This document shows, one piece after another, positions 12,069-23,212 of a DNA stretch of 64,000 bases. The position numbers were made by a program, and so were the translations under genes. The notes below the pieces were generated by a model. The model was not told where the DNA came from and made no database searches. It saw only the letters and a list, made by a program, of their open reading frames with translations. Each line of letters opens with the position of its first letter. The first letter of the stretch is position 1. Source of the DNA: Amylostereum areolatum (taxonomy: Eukaryota; Basidiomycota; Agaricomycetes; Russulales; Stereaceae); NCBI GenBank assembly GCA_012932865.1, contig SAXG01000049.1, forward strand, positions 1 to 64,000. Direction: 5' to 3'.

Positions 12069-13302
12069 GTTGACCCTATGTTCGTCCGTGTTTTGTTTTT
12101 ATGTTGTATGCGAGGGCCTAAAATGTACATGTACTTTTCGAACACCTTGTGAGGCTTGTGGCTACCTCAAGGATCTTGTGGGGTCGTAAGCATCGAGCTG
12201 ATGCGGATGAGAACTTCGCATTCTTAAAGTTCGTGCCCAGGGTCCACACGTCGCTCATTGTCATTCCATCCCTTGTCCTGTGCTGGGCGCGCCGGCGGTA
12301 CTAGGCTCTTTTTCGTGTTGTTCTACACATTGGAAAGGAATATAATTGATAAGGTGTGGTTTATTACATGAGAGGGGATCGAAGATGTGGGCGTAAGGAC
12401 AGGGAACACATCGGAAGGGTGGGAAACACCGACGCGTCAGTAGTACGAACCTTGTGTTTGAAGAATAAGATGAACCGGTGTCGCACTGAATAAACGGGAC
12501 AACTCACCATAGACGATTGGATGAGGTGAAGCTGATGGTGAAAAGTCGTATAATGGTACAATATAGCATAGCGCGGGATGCAGACTTCACGATGTTCGTC
12601 AGCCAGGAGACAGAGACACTGTAGCAAGTGACGCACCCGCATCCTCTGTGATTGCCCCCTCGACCCCCTCCTCACGTGGACGCTTTACGCCAGCACGAGC
12701 GGCCCCCACCACATCCACGACTGTGGTATCTGTGGACACCACCGATGGTGGCGAGTCCTTGGCTGCTTTCTCCGCACGATGAGGACTGATTGCGATCGGC
12801 TTAGGTTCGCGATCGTCCGTCCGAGTCGTCGGAGTCGCAGCAGAGCATGAACTGTATACAAGCAATAAAAAAGATCCCCTTCAGCATCAGTTTCCAGGGC
12901 ATGGCAGCGACTGAAAACGTACGCGAGGCAAGCGGCCTTGTGCAGCGTTGTGCTCCTCCCATTGAGTTAGATCGTAGTCGCCTTTGAGCGCCACCGTCTG
13001 CTCGCAGTGGACGCAGTCGACCGCGGCAATCTAACAGCCGACCTCGTAAGTATCTGCAGTCATGAAATCCCCGGCACATCCGTGGGGTTTGAGGTTGGAC
13101 ATGTGCTCGTTCGATTGTCGGGGCGGCGAAGAACGACGAGCGTCTTGAAAGTTGCGAGTTGGGGAATCAGCAATGACCGTGGTCCGACATTGTCGTTGTC
13201 TGAGTGCTTGGAAAGTTCTGTAAAGGACAAGGATAAGAGCGTAAATGAGAGTCGTGAGCGGAAGGAAGACGGCGCGTGTGCAGTGGTCGTCAACCAATCA
13301 GA
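12069..13302. other. Spacer with a possible zinc-finger exon on the minus strand
   Basis: On the minus strand, about 13029-12923 reads DCVHCEQTVALKGDYDLTQW then EEHNAAQGRLPR and a GTACGT donor. This Cys-pair plus Trp-Glu-Glu-His pattern looks like part of a small fungal zinc-binding protein. No convincing neighbours or start were found, so I do not call a gene. The rest is empty. Confidence 0.3.
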
Positions 13303-13327
13303 ATTTTGGGACACGGTGTCCCAAAAT
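13303..13327. repeat. Perfect palindrome
   Basis: Two 12-base arms, ATTTTGGGACAC and its exact complement, are separated by one G. It stands in a spacer with no gene crossing it. Confidence 0.8.
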
Positions 13328-13403
13328 CCCAACCTGCCCCGGCACCGTCGTGTCAGCCTCTCACCCTCCTATGCTTGACCCGGCCTACCTTCCCCCCGAG
13401 GTT

Positions 13404-13444
13404 CCTTCACGGTCCCTTCAAGTTACCTTCACGGTCCCTTCAAG
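13404..13444. repeat. Short direct repeat
   Basis: CCTTCACGGTCCCTTCAAG occurs at 13404-13422 and again at 13426-13444 with a 3-base spacer. Confidence 0.8.
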
Positions 13445-13735
13445 AGTGAGCGCGAGTTGGAATCAGATTGGAATTCGTTCTCATTGGCTGGAGTCTACGT
13501 GCACGTGACGAATAGCGGAAAGTGAAATCATGAATGGAGGATTGGAAAGTGAAATCGAGCCACGGCCTTCCGGCGTACGGTAGGCGACTCCTCGACGGAG
13601 TATGTAGATTAGATAAGCGCCAATGCCGTCATCGAGGCAATCTCGGAGATTTGCGGGGTGTTTGGCTTTGTCGAGCGCGCTTTTGTTTCTGGCCATCACC
13701 ATGGGCGGCCCCGCTCAACGTCGGCGCAGACGACC

Positions 13736-15671
13736 ATGACCTCTTCCCCCTCTCGCGACCCACGACTCGCGCACGCCTTCTACAAACATATCCTGGAGTC
13801 CAAACAGAATGGCTCAAATCGCGTTACATCGCCCGCCGCATCCCCAAACCTCCTGGACGACGACGCGTCTCTCGATCTGGAGTATCCCGACTCTCCTGAG
13901 GACGTCGGTGCGTTTTTGTTCTTCTTTCTATGCAGCGCGCGCGCAAAGGTCTGACTATGGATTTTGGGTATGTGTGCAGAAATGGCCGAGGCGGCCGTCG
14001 CAGGGCCCGATTCCACGAAGACGGAGGAGAGGATGCCGTGTCAATCGAACGAGCGCGACCAACACGCCCCGACGCCGGTCCAACCCCGCCAGCCCCTCGT
14101 CACCTCTCCCACATCCATGTCCTCATCCACCTCTGCCCCACTCCCGCCGCCGTCCCGGAACGCCCCGTCTCCCCCCGTTCTTCTCCCCCACCGAACCCAG
14201 GTTCCCCTCAAATCCGCGCTCGTCAAACCCCTTCCTCCGCGCCCCACCAGCGCCGCCGGACACTCGGTTACGCGTCCCCACACGGCGCCTCGGCCGCGCA
14301 GACGGACGGCCGAAGAGCTGCGCAGCGACGCGCTCAATGCGCCGCTCTACAAGGCGTCGGCCACCCCCGCCCAAGGCGCAGGCCTCCCAATGCCGCAGCC
14401 CGTCTATCCCGCCGCGCCCGCGCGCCCGACCGCGTTGACGGGGAGGTATCAGCCCTACCCGCCGCACGCGACCCCGAACGCACATGCCGGTCCATCCAAC
14501 ACCGGTCCAGATAGGAACATCGGGTCCAAGGCGTCGTCCAAGGTGCCTCCGCCTTCGTCTGCGTCCAAGTCCACACCTGCGTCCAAACCTGTCCTCGCGA
14601 TCAAGACGTACGGCTCGTCCTCCGCCTCTCGACGCGTTCCAGGATCGCCCACCCTCGACGTTTCCTCGCTGTCGTTGCAAGAGAGCCAAGGACGACCACG
14701 CTCCCCTCGAGGCCAACCACCACCGGCATCTTCGTCCTCCTCCCACCAGCCACCTCCCCGATCTCCTACCGCTCGTCCTGCGCCGTCTTCGTCTCGTGCA
14801 CCTCCCAAACCCGGGCCTTCTCGCCCACGCACCCAACCCCCTTCGTCTGGTGCATCCCCCACCTCTGTCGCAGCACCGGCCGCCACTCCCTCCTCTTCAA
14901 GCGCCGCTCGCTCCCGGGGCCGTCGGCGCCTTCCCATCGCCCCCACCGCCCTCACCCGGTCCTCCTCCCCCACCACCCGCGGCTTTTCCGGCACGACGCC
15001 CTCCTTCTCCGTCACCCTCAACCGCATGTCCGTCCTCGCCTCCGACGGCGACCCTGCGCGCGTCCCCGCCCCGGGCACGCACCACGACACCCACGGCAAG
15101 CCGTTCCACTTCGAGCGCGTGCTGCCGACGTCCGCCGACGCGAGCTTCCGGCGCGGGCTGGCTCACTGGCAGAAGACCATCGGGCGGTACGTCGCCGCGG
15201 TCATGTTCGGGCGGAAGCAGACCGGTGCGTGTCTTTTGTTTTGTTTTTCGCGTTCGGATTGCTGCGGGCGAGGACGCTGACGGGTGCGGCAGCCAACGAT
15301 CCGCCGTGGATCATCGAGCGCTGGCCGGAGGGGTACACGTTCTGGGTCGCGATCAAGCCCAAGACGGACGGCAAGGACGGCAAGCCGCGCGCGCCCCGCA
15401 AAGACTACTACCTCTACGGTCCGTCCGTCCTCCTCTTCTCTCGCTCTCTTTCCTCGCGCCCGCTGACGCCAGCTCCCCCGCAGGCGGCCCCACCTCGGCG
15501 TTTGCCTCGCCCATGGAGTTCGTCTCGCACGCGATCTGGCTCATGTCCGGCCGCGCGGGCGCGTGCGAGTGCAAGTACTGCAGCAGGGAGGATCAGCAGC
15601 CGATCACGGATCGCTTGGAGAGGATATTGGAGGAGTGCGGGGATGGGACAGTGTATGGCCAGGGGGAGTAG
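13736..15671 (+). CDS. Clr2-like silencing-domain protein, copy 1
   Basis: Four exons (13736-13907, 13980-15224, 15293-15418, 15484-15671) give 577 codons. A long Pro/Ser-rich disordered segment fills residues 60-400. The conserved C-terminal part reads SFSVTLNRMSVLASDGDP, VGRYVAA-type helix (KTIGRYVAAVMFGRK), then WPEGYTFWVAIKP, DYYLYG, FASPMEFVSHAIWLM and CECKYC. The last block matches the transcription-silencing domain of fission-yeast Clr2, a subunit of the SHREC histone-deacetylase complex in the nucleus. The Clr2 assignment is from pattern memory. Two paralogues lie at 16379 and 31146. Confidence 0.7.
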
Positions 15672-16031
15672 GAGTGTGCGGAGGGGTTTTGTGCGGAGGG
15701 TTTGTGTGTGGGTTTGTCGTTTACTTAGGAGATTAGGTACGTTCAGAGTATTGACGATCGGCGGATGCCAGTCTCGCCCGATGCCGCTGCGTGTTTGATC
15801 CTGTGGTCTACTTAGCACTCTGTCCGGAGTAACCCTCGTACGGACGTCGCTCAAGAGTTCAACGTTCAACGTTCAACGACAGCCTTCGACCCCTTTCCCC
15901 TTATACTTATGATGTCACTTATCTGAACCTTTTGAGTGCTCTCAGTCGGCAGATGTTGGAAAGCAGGGGGCATTCCATTCCATAGCATATTGATATTATA
16001 CAGTACATCCGTTCGTCAGTCCAAAGTCCAA

Positions 16032-16060
16032 GCGCCTTCAAGCTTGAAGCTTGAAGGCGC
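16032..16060. repeat. Perfect palindrome
   Basis: Arms GCGCCTTCAAGCTT and AAGCTTGAAGGCGC flank a single G. Confidence 0.85.
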
Positions 16061-16093
16061 ATGTTCCATAATGTTTACAACCATTGAAACAGA

Positions 16094-16099
16094 GTCGAG

Positions 16100-16134
<35 letters not shown>

Positions 16135-16142
16135 AAAGAAAG
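16094..16142. repeat. GAAA microsatellite
   Basis: About ten GAAA units with one interruption. Reading frames of Lys-Glu-Arg through it are not genes. Confidence 0.9.
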
Positions 16143-16378
16143 ACCAGCTTCTTCCCGAGTTGAGGGAGCGAAAGGTCCGCGGCGTCGCCGCCGTTGCGAG
16201 AGGGTTTGCATGGAGAAGCCTGTCGATCGAGCCTGGAGTCTTGTCGGGAGTCGTACGGTTTGCATATGGCTGACATCTGAAAACACGACGGAGGGCCCCT
16301 TCGAGGGTGAGGGGAAAGCCCTCGCGCGATCCACTTGAACTATCGTCTGCGAGGGGATAGGAAGCCGACGTGCGCACC

Positions 16379-17515
16379 TCAGTCCTCGAGACTCATCGCG
16401 TCGTCGTTCGTGCCATCCTCCACATCGGACGCGTCCTCGTCCTCTTCGCCTTCGTCGTCGTCGTCGTCGTCGTCCACGACGTCGTACGCGGGGTCTTGCG
16501 GGCCGTTCCCGATCCTGCCCTCCCCGTCGCACGCGCTCACGATCGCCTTGAGCTCCGCCGTAATGGGCTTCTGCTTGCCGCCGGCGCAGTACTGGCACCT
16601 GCAGTCGGGCCTGCCGTACGGGGTGACGGGCATGCCGCGCATGAGCCACACGGCGTGGTACGCGAACTCGTGCGGGGACTCGAAGGTCGCCGCGGGGCTG
16701 CCGTAGAGGTAATGGTCCTTGCGCTCGCCGAGCGTGCCGTCCTTCTCGATCTTGACCTTGGGCGTGACCCAGAACGTGTAGCCCGCGGGCCAGGCCGCGA
16801 TCTCCCACACGGGTTGTTTCTCTGTGCGCGCGGTCAGCCCTCGCGAGCGGTGGTGCTGAGGGTGTGGCGGGGACCTACGTCTGTTTCGTCGCCCGAACAT
16901 GATCGCGGCGACGCAGCGCCCGACCTTCCTCCGCCACGCCGACTGCGCGTTCCGTTTCAGCCGCTTCGCCGTGTGTCCGGCCTTGTCCTTGACCTCGACC
17001 TCGTACGTGTCGGGCGCGCGGGGGTCCATCTTCTCGTAGAAGAACTCGTTCCCGTTCTTGTCGATATGTGCGCCCGGACGCGGCACCCGCGCGTCGGACG
17101 TAGAGGCGTCCGTGGTGGTGAATGTGATCTGGTTGCGGGTCACGCAGAAGTGCGGGGTGCGGCCAGAGAAGCCGTTTGTGGGGTCGGGGGAGAGAGTGAG
17201 TGCGCGGGGGGAGAAGGGGAGAAGACGAGTAAGATAGGGAGGGAGAGACGGGGAGAGAGGCGGGGTGGGGGATGGCAGGCGGGGACGGGGGTGGGGCGGC
17301 GGAGCCGGGGACGGGGGTGGGGAATCGGACGGGCGCCGAACGCGTTTCTTGAACTTCATGCCAGCGTAACGATTCCGGTAAGTGGTTGGGTTGGTTGGGT
17401 TGGTTGGGTTTGACGTGCCCGGGGGCACTTCGACCGCCATCGAGTCCCCGGCGGGGTCTTGAGGAACAGTCAAGGGTGTGATTGTGGGCGACATCGGCAG
17501 TGGGTATTGTGACAT
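16379..17515 (-). CDS. Clr2-like silencing-domain protein, copy 2
   Basis: Exons 16879-17515 and 16379-16821 are joined by a 57-base intron (GTAGGT...CACAG) that is itself open, so an unspliced frame also exists. The spliced product has 359 residues. It starts at the ATG at 17513-17515, with an Asn-Pro-Thr triplet repeat (from a TTGGG-rich tract at 17388-17412) and a proline-rich segment. Conserved blocks follow: TPHFCVTRNQITF, VGRCVAAIMFGRR, WPAGYTFWVTPK, HYLYGSPAATFESPHEF, WLMRG and CRCQYC. The tail is highly acidic. It is a paralogue of copies 1 and 3 with the same block order. Confidence 0.7.
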   Translation of the reverse strand: MSQYPLPMSPTITPLTVPQDPAGDSMAVEVPPGTSNPTNPTNPTTYRNRYAGMKFKKRVRRPSDSPPPSPAPPPHPRPRLPSPTPPLSPSLPPYLTRLLPFSPRALTLSPDPTNGFSGRTPHFCVTRNQITFTTTDASTSDARVPRPGAHIDKNGNEFFYEKMDPRAPDTYEVEVKDKAGHTAKRLKRNAQSAWRRKVGRCVAAIMFGRRNRRRSPPHPQHHRSRGLTARTEKQPVWEIAAWPAGYTFWVTPKVKIEKDGTLGERKDHYLYGSPAATFESPHEFAYHAVWLMRGMPVTPYGRPDCRCQYCAGGKQKPITAELKAIVSACDGEGRIGNGPQDPAYDVVDDDDDDDEGEEDEDASDVEDGTNDDAMSLED

Positions 17516-17892
17516 TGTGCTTGGATGCGTACGTTTACTCCACGATTCAGTTTCAAAAAGTATGTAAAGTACGAACAATGTATTCGAGCGTGGGTGGTTG
17601 GGTGGTTCAGCTAAGATGAGCGCGGGAGCAAAGTTGATGATCGACGATCAATCGGCCGGATCATCCTTATATACCCGCGTTATTTGTCTTTGTTTACATA
17701 ATGAGTCTCCTACTTTTTATTGTGGTATAACCAAATGACAACCGATTTTTTTGCGCGCGAAATCAGTCTGGATGGATATCCGGGAGTGAGTACCTCTATA
17801 TATAGTATGTTTCCATCATTTTTCATCCTTACAAATGAGGTTATGACTTTTTCATGGGTTCTTTTTACGATATTTATACTCAGGATCCCATG
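17516..17892. other. AT-rich flank of the transposon
   Basis: Promoter side of Clr2-like copy 2. AT-rich, no gene seen. Confidence 0.5.
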
Positions 17893-17900
17893 CGCAGCCG
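17893..17900. repeat. Left target-site duplication
   Basis: CGCAGCCG immediately precedes the left TIR and is repeated exactly at 30729-30736 right after the right TIR. Confidence 0.9.
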
Positions 17901-18870
17901 CACCTGATCGTACCATCAAATACATATAGTAAGCTGACGTACCTGGATGGTGATGGCCCAGCAAATCTCCTAGAACTGCTGTAGATCGCTGTCTACAGCA
18001 ATTCTGCAGCGTTCTACAGCATCTGGGGGTGCCTGGTCATCAACTGAGAGCGTCAAGCCGTCCCCGGGGGTGCCTCGGCCCCGCTCCCGAGGTTCCGAGG
18101 TCCCACGCACGTGCTCCCGCCCCTCCATCAGTCCGGCAGAGCCCGGCACTGCTCGGAACAGCCGTCCCGCCCTCCGTCCCGACGCGCGTCCCGCCCCCGC
18201 CCCCGCCCCCGCCCCCCCGCCTCCCTCCCTTCCCTCCCACGTAAGTAGACATTTGTACATACCTACAGGACCGCATTTTAACGTAGAATTCGATGGTGAG
18301 CTCCTTTTTAAGGGGGGAGCTGTTTATAGTGCAGATTAACTGAAATCTCGCGGAACTTCCTCATAAGGCAACTCTGAGCAGGCACAGAATTTGATGGAGA
18401 TCGCGGCATCGTTCGGCAGAGCTCGGACAACGGAAAACGTCCCGTCTGTTCGGCAACGCTCGGCAGAGCTCGGAACAGCCGTCCCGCCCTCCGTCCCGAC
18501 GCGCGTCCCGCCCCCGCCCCCGCCCCCGCCCCCGCCCCCGCCCCCGCCCCCGCCCCCGCCCCCGCCCCCGCCCCCCCCGCCTCCCTCCCTTCCCTCCCAC
18601 GTAGGTAGACATTTGTACATACCTGCAGGACCGCATTTTAGCGTAGAATTCGATGGTGAGCTCCGTTTTAAGGGGGGAGCTGCGTATAATGCATATCAAC
18701 TGAAATCTCGTGGAAATTCCTCATAAGGCAATTCTGAGCAGGCACAGAATTTGATGGAGATTGCGGCACTGTTCGGCACCCCTCGGTAGCCGGAACACGA
18801 CCGCTTCCGAGCCGGAGGGCGGGCGCTGTCGTGGCCAAGTCGTCGTCGCCGACAGCGACGACGGCCGTTA
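17901..18870 (+). repeat. Left terminal inverted repeat
   Basis: Matches the reverse complement of 29757-30728 almost base for base. Differences are concentrated in the length of the CCCCCG tract (about 18510-18580) and at the inner edge (about 18829-18866). Inside it, a module occurs twice (from about 18151 and about 18468): AACAGCCGTCCCGCCCTCC, the C-rich tract, TAGACATTTGTACATACCT, GAATTCGATGGTGAGCTCC and TCCTCATAAGGCAA. Confidence 0.95.
17977..18000. repeat. Subterminal palindrome, candidate transposase site
   Basis: Arms TGCTGTAGA and TCTACAGCA flank TCGCTG, 77 bases inside the left end. A mirror copy lies at 30629-30652. A further TCTACAGC follows at about 18013-18020. Binding is inference only. 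Confidence 0.6.
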
Positions 18871-19025
18871 GCTTTGTTTTCCTTCGATACTACCCATACA
18901 TTGTTGACTATAGTAGCCATTACCATCATAATGAGTTCATTTTGTGAGCCTGAAACCTCTGATAACAAAGCAAAAGCAAAAGACATGACATCGTTAATAA
19001 ACAAACAGACCCCTGCCGACTGAGC

Positions 19026-20388
19026 CTACTCGTCGTCGCCGTCCTCCTCTTCTTCCTCCTCCTCCTCTATGCGACGACGCTTCATCTGCTTACGAGGTAT
19101 GTACACAGTCTCCCCTGCAGCCTGTCGAGCTTGGTTTGATGCCTTTCGAGCCTCAAGCTCCTCTGCAGTGAGCTTGTCCCAACGGCAGCCGCCATTGCGG
19201 AGCTCGATGCACAACTTGGTGAGGTCATCCCTAGACAGCTTGCCTGGGTTGCACCAGGGCACGCTGCAGGGCCAGCCTACAACGTAGACCCCCTTCGCCT
19301 CGACGACCCTCGCCTCGTAGTTCCTGTAGGATAAGCTCTTGGGCTCGACCCCCTCTTTCTCCTTCACCGCCTTGACTGAGACGGCTCTTCGTGAGACAAA
19401 CAGCCACCGAGACAAGAAGAAAAACGCACAGTAGCCCGCCTTGATGGCCTTTCGGCAGAACGAGACGTCGTCGGCGGCTATCTTCTTCGACTCCACCTTA
19501 GATGCTGGGCCCGCTCAGTTAGCTAATTAACAGTTGATAAAAACGAACGGCTCACCTTGTTTCTTAGCACAGCCAGCCGTAATGAAGCCTTCCATCGAGA
19601 CTGCCATGAGCGCGGGGGTCTTGTAGGAGACGTCGTCCGTCTTGTCGAACCACACCTTCGCCTGCTCGGTCAGAAAGACGACCGGTGGATGGTCGTGCTC
19701 AAGCTGGCCCCGGGTGGCGATGAGGAGGACCTCGCTTTGAGTCCGAATGGCCGCGTTGCTCAACTGGCTGGCCGTCAGTCGTCGAGAACTCGGTCAGACG
19801 CGGAGGGCTCACCTCCTGGACGATGCCCTTCATTGACTCCTAGAAGTCCTTGTTGGCTGACGCCTCGCTTGACTTGACGCCAACGGTTTTCTCCTCAAGC
19901 CGGTCCTTGCCTTCCTCTCGGAGCTCCTCCAGCTCTTCAGCTCGGAGTCCGTCGTACTCTTCTTGGATTGCCTCTCGAAGGCCGTCGTCTCCCAGAACTT
20001 GCTGTAAAGTCGTCTTTTTCCCCTTCGGAACGTCTGGCTGGGACCTCAATAGACGACTGCTCACAGCCTACAGAAAACGTACCCTTGTTCATCCCTCGGA
20101 TCTTTTGGCTGAGGAATGCGTTGTAGGTGCTGGGGGTTCGCCGTTTTCCAAAGTTTTTGGCACCTAGGCCGAGCTTCCTCTGCACCCAGGGTAGGCTTCT
20201 ATACGGGGTGTTAGCTGTGGTTCTCAAACGGACGAGGGTGCGACACGCCTGTTGTGTTTTTCTGTGATTTCCTGGCAGACCTGCAGCCAGTTCTTCACCG
20301 CATCGGCCAAGTCGGACTCCAATGCCTCTAGCTTCTTCGCGCGACGTTGCTTCTCCGCATGGTTCACGGGCTGGCTTCCTCGGGGCAT
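19026..20388 (-). CDS. HMG-box-like cargo gene of the KDZ element
   Basis: Exons 20234-20388, 20083-20198, 19813-20033, 19556-19763 and 19026-19504 sum to 1,179 bases in phase (392 residues). Residues about 50-140 (KRRTPSTYNAFLSQKIRGMNK, EYDGLRAEELEELRE) recall an HMG-box, a DNA-bending domain. The middle is unassigned. The C-terminal half has a WPCSVPWCNPGKLSRDDL segment and an Arg-rich then Glu/Asp-rich tail. In exon 3 an in-frame TAG stands at 19840-19842. It may be the 3' end of a 45-base intron (GTTGGC...CTTCTAG) or a nonsense mutation. The first intron would be only 35 bases, so that junction is uncertain. Confidence 0.6.
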
Positions 20389-20600
20389 GGTGGGTGGTGG
20401 GGTGAGGGAAGGGTGGACGCTGCAACGAAAGAGGCGCTAGGCCTGTGAGCACTAATAGTTTTTAATGATCCGACCTTTCAGTCGGCCACCTCTGAAATGC
20501 GTTACCGACGTTTACTAAGCCCGGGTGGGCGCCAGGGCCTTCGGCTGTCCAAGCGACATGTCACTCGGAGGACTGCAGGGAAGAAGAAAAAAAAATCATA

Positions 20601-22933
20601 TTATTTCCTACTGCAGAACGACCTCTCCCACTCCAAAAGCTCCTCTCGGTCCCTGTCCAACTGGTGGTAGAAGGACAGCCTTGAGAGCTGCTCCCTCCAC
20701 CCCTCCAGCCTTTCCCTGTCCAGCCTGTCCCGCTCGTCGTCGCTGACCAGCTTAGCGGGCACGCAGAAGTAGCTCACCCACCGCACGAGGCCCCCGACGC
20801 AGTACTGCGTGACGGAGTACTGGGTCTCCCCGTCCTTGATCCCGACGTTGCCATGCCGGAGCCCGGAGGAGGAGAGGAGGATGGTGGCGCCGGGTGGGAA
20901 TCGGACTACCATCTTGAGATCCCAGAAGTAGAAGTGGCCGCCTTCGTCAGGGTTGAACGAGCCGAGCGTGGTGACGGAGCAGGGGAGGCCAGGGTAGTTA
21001 GTGCAGTCATTGTGGTCGTGGCACGCCGACCGAGGGCCCATGTTTAGAGTGCAGGTAGGGTAGACGCTGCGTTTGAACGGTAGCTGGAGCAGATCGTTGC
21101 TGTCGAGGAGCTCTTGCATCCGCTCTCGGTGGTGTCGGTACGCCTTGGGGAAGTAGCTGGCCAGCCCGTCTAAGAAGAAAGTCAGAGACGGGGCCACGGA
21201 CGTCATCGACTGGACTCACCGCTGCCGAAGCCAGCAAGTCGCTGAGCGTCCTCGGTACCCAAGACTCGTTCGAGCAGCCTTGTGTGCTTGGGCGACACCC
21301 TGAGCGGTTTCGGGCCCTAGATGGCGGTGAGCAGGAGGTCAGGGGCCACAGCATCGAGGCACACCTTCTGCCCCCCTCCGTACGAGAGGCCGAAGGAGAG
21401 GGCAGCGTAGTCGCCGCGTCGATGGTGGCCCATCTCCCCCTGGAACATCTCCTCTACCCTACTCCTCTCCTCCTCTAGCAGGGCGGCGAGCCTTGCCATC
21501 GCCGCGTCCCATCGTTGTTCGGGGGACTGTTCATTGCCGTCCAAAGGGCAGCCGAGAAGGACGGCGATGACGCGGTCTTGCTCATCCAAGATTGCGTAGG
21601 GGGTCCTGGGCGACGTCAGCCTGCTAGCCGCAGAGGAGTGGAGGAATGCGTACACCCCATCCCACTCGAAGCCCCCAAACCCCAGCTCCTCCAGCTCCTC
21701 CAGTGTCCGCACCGCCTTCTTCAACCGACGCGCGTTCACGCCGGTGTAGGCGCCTCTTGAAACCCTGTAGGAGACGTCGCCGAAGCCGTCGAGCCGGACG
21801 ATCCGTGCGGCCACCCCCCTTGTGAAGAACGACCTGTCGTGGACCTTCTGGAGCGGGCCCTGCTCCTTCGCAAGCCGCCGCCTTTTCTTGTCACGACGAA
21901 GCTCCGCCAGCCCCAGGCCCTTCTCGCCCGGAAGATGCCCTCGCGACTTGCTCGCCGCCTTCGCCTTAGAGCTCTTGGAGGGCTGCCCGTTGTTCCACTC
22001 GGGACGCTTGCCCCTCCTTGACTTTTTCTTCTGCGCGCTGGCGGAGGGGTGAGGCGCGGCGGCGGCGGGGGATGTTGATCGCGCGCCTGCGACTGTGGGT
22101 TCAGGGCTGTCCCGGCACTCTTCCAGGGACAGCGAGCAAGGCTGAGCACCGGCCGGAGAGGGGGGCGAGTCCGAGCCGGAGTTGTCGCGGTGAGGGCCGT
22201 GGCGCTGTTGCTGGTGCTGCAGAAGGACGTCCAGGGCGTCGTCGAGGTCATGGAGGTCGAGGGAGGAGAGGCCGCCCGGTCGAAGCGCTTCAGCGGCATT
22301 TTGGGGCTCGGCCCTGGAGGCCGGGTCGGGGGACGCGGTCACGGGGGACAAGGACGTCGGCGACCACGTACACGAGCCCTCGTCGTTTGGAGGGCCGCCG
22401 GCGTGCAAGTCGAGCACCTCCTCATGCCGATGCACGGCGCTCTCAAAGATCTCCGCCCATCGGAGGTTCGTACGGATCGCCTGGGCACCCTCCAGGGCCA
22501 AGAACGTCCTGCCGGACCGCGTCCGACGCTCAAAGCTGCAGGGAAGCGCATCTGCAAAAGAACGGTCAGCGACGACTTCTGAAGAGAGGGGCGTTTTAGG
22601 GGAACGGCGCCTTGACGCGTCAAGCTTCAAGGCGCGTCGAAATGCGTCGAAACGCGCCAAGACGCGTCGGAACGCGTCGTTGAGAACGTGTTGAGACACG
22701 TCCAGGCGCGCTGAGCTGGCTCAGCTCGCCGCGCGTCGACCAGAGGCGAGCATCCCGACCTCAAGCCCGCAGCGGCCTCGCGCGGCGGTGCCTCAGCGGA
22801 GACTCGTTCGCAGCAGAGGAGGGCAGCGGGCTGGACGTCAGGCGGGCCTCTCTGGCCGGCGCGGAGCGATGCGGGAGGGAGGGGGCGTACAAAATAGTAA
22901 CAGACCACTCACCTTGCTGAGATCCGTCGTCAT
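20601..22933 (-). CDS. TET/JBP-family 2-oxoglutarate/Fe(II) dioxygenase
   Basis: TET/JBP enzymes oxidise methyl groups of 5-methylcytosine or thymine in DNA. The C-terminal catalytic core shows GPRSACHDHNDC (the HxD iron ligands, H-N-D), GSFNPDEGGHFYFWDL, FPPGATILL, LRHGNVG (distal iron histidine) and YSVTQYCVGGLVRW with candidate 2-oxoglutarate-binding residues nearby. SFGLSYGGGQK and LAGF before it are also family motifs. Exons 21365-about 22580, 21220-21316 and 20601-21169 join in phase; a TAG at 21317-21319 falls at the end of a 48-base intron. No ATG opens the first long exon. A short exon MTTDLSK (22913-22933, followed by GTGAGT) is the likely start, but its phase is unresolved. A long Ser/Pro- and Lys-rich N-terminal region precedes the core. 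Confidence 0.85.
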
Positions 22934-23212
22934 TCTCCGCGCCTGGGCGTTCTCATGAGGAAACCATGGTGGTGGGACGGGAAGGACGCAGGGCGAAGGC
23001 TTAGAGAGGGCTCGCGGCTGGGCGTCCGGCGGTCCTGTCACATTACTCAATGTGATCAAAATGGAAGCCGTCGGTCTCAAAACGGTAGCGTTCTGAACAT
23101 ATCGTATAGTGCGCAGCATGGATGTATTGTATTATACTAGGTACAATACAAAGGTCGCATCGTACGGTGTACGGCGGGTGGCGCATTTTCGTCGGCATCC
23201 TCGAGCAGCGAG

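Larger units (their letters stand above)
15672..16378. other. Spacer between convergent Clr2-like genes
   Basis: Contains three tandem GTTCAAC copies near 15860, the palindrome at 16032 and a GAAA microsatellite. The 3' ends of copies 1 and 2 face each other across it. Confidence 0.6.

Noticed and set aside
14123..14836. Long minus-strand open frames antisense to Clr2-like copy 1
   Set aside because: They exist because the plus-strand exon is GC-rich and Pro/Ser-biased; their translation is Gly/Arg-rich with no domain.
16084..16163. Lys/Glu-rich small protein
   Set aside because: Encoded only by the GAAA microsatellite.
16822..16878. Insertion of 19 residues in Clr2-like copy 2
   Set aside because: It is a 57-base intron with GTAGGT and CACAG ends at the site where copies 1 and 3 also have an intron.
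21317..21319. In-frame TAG as a nonsense mutation in the TET/JBP gene
   Set aside because: It is the 3' end of a 48-base GT-AG intron whose removal joins SYGGGQK to the next homologous block in phase.
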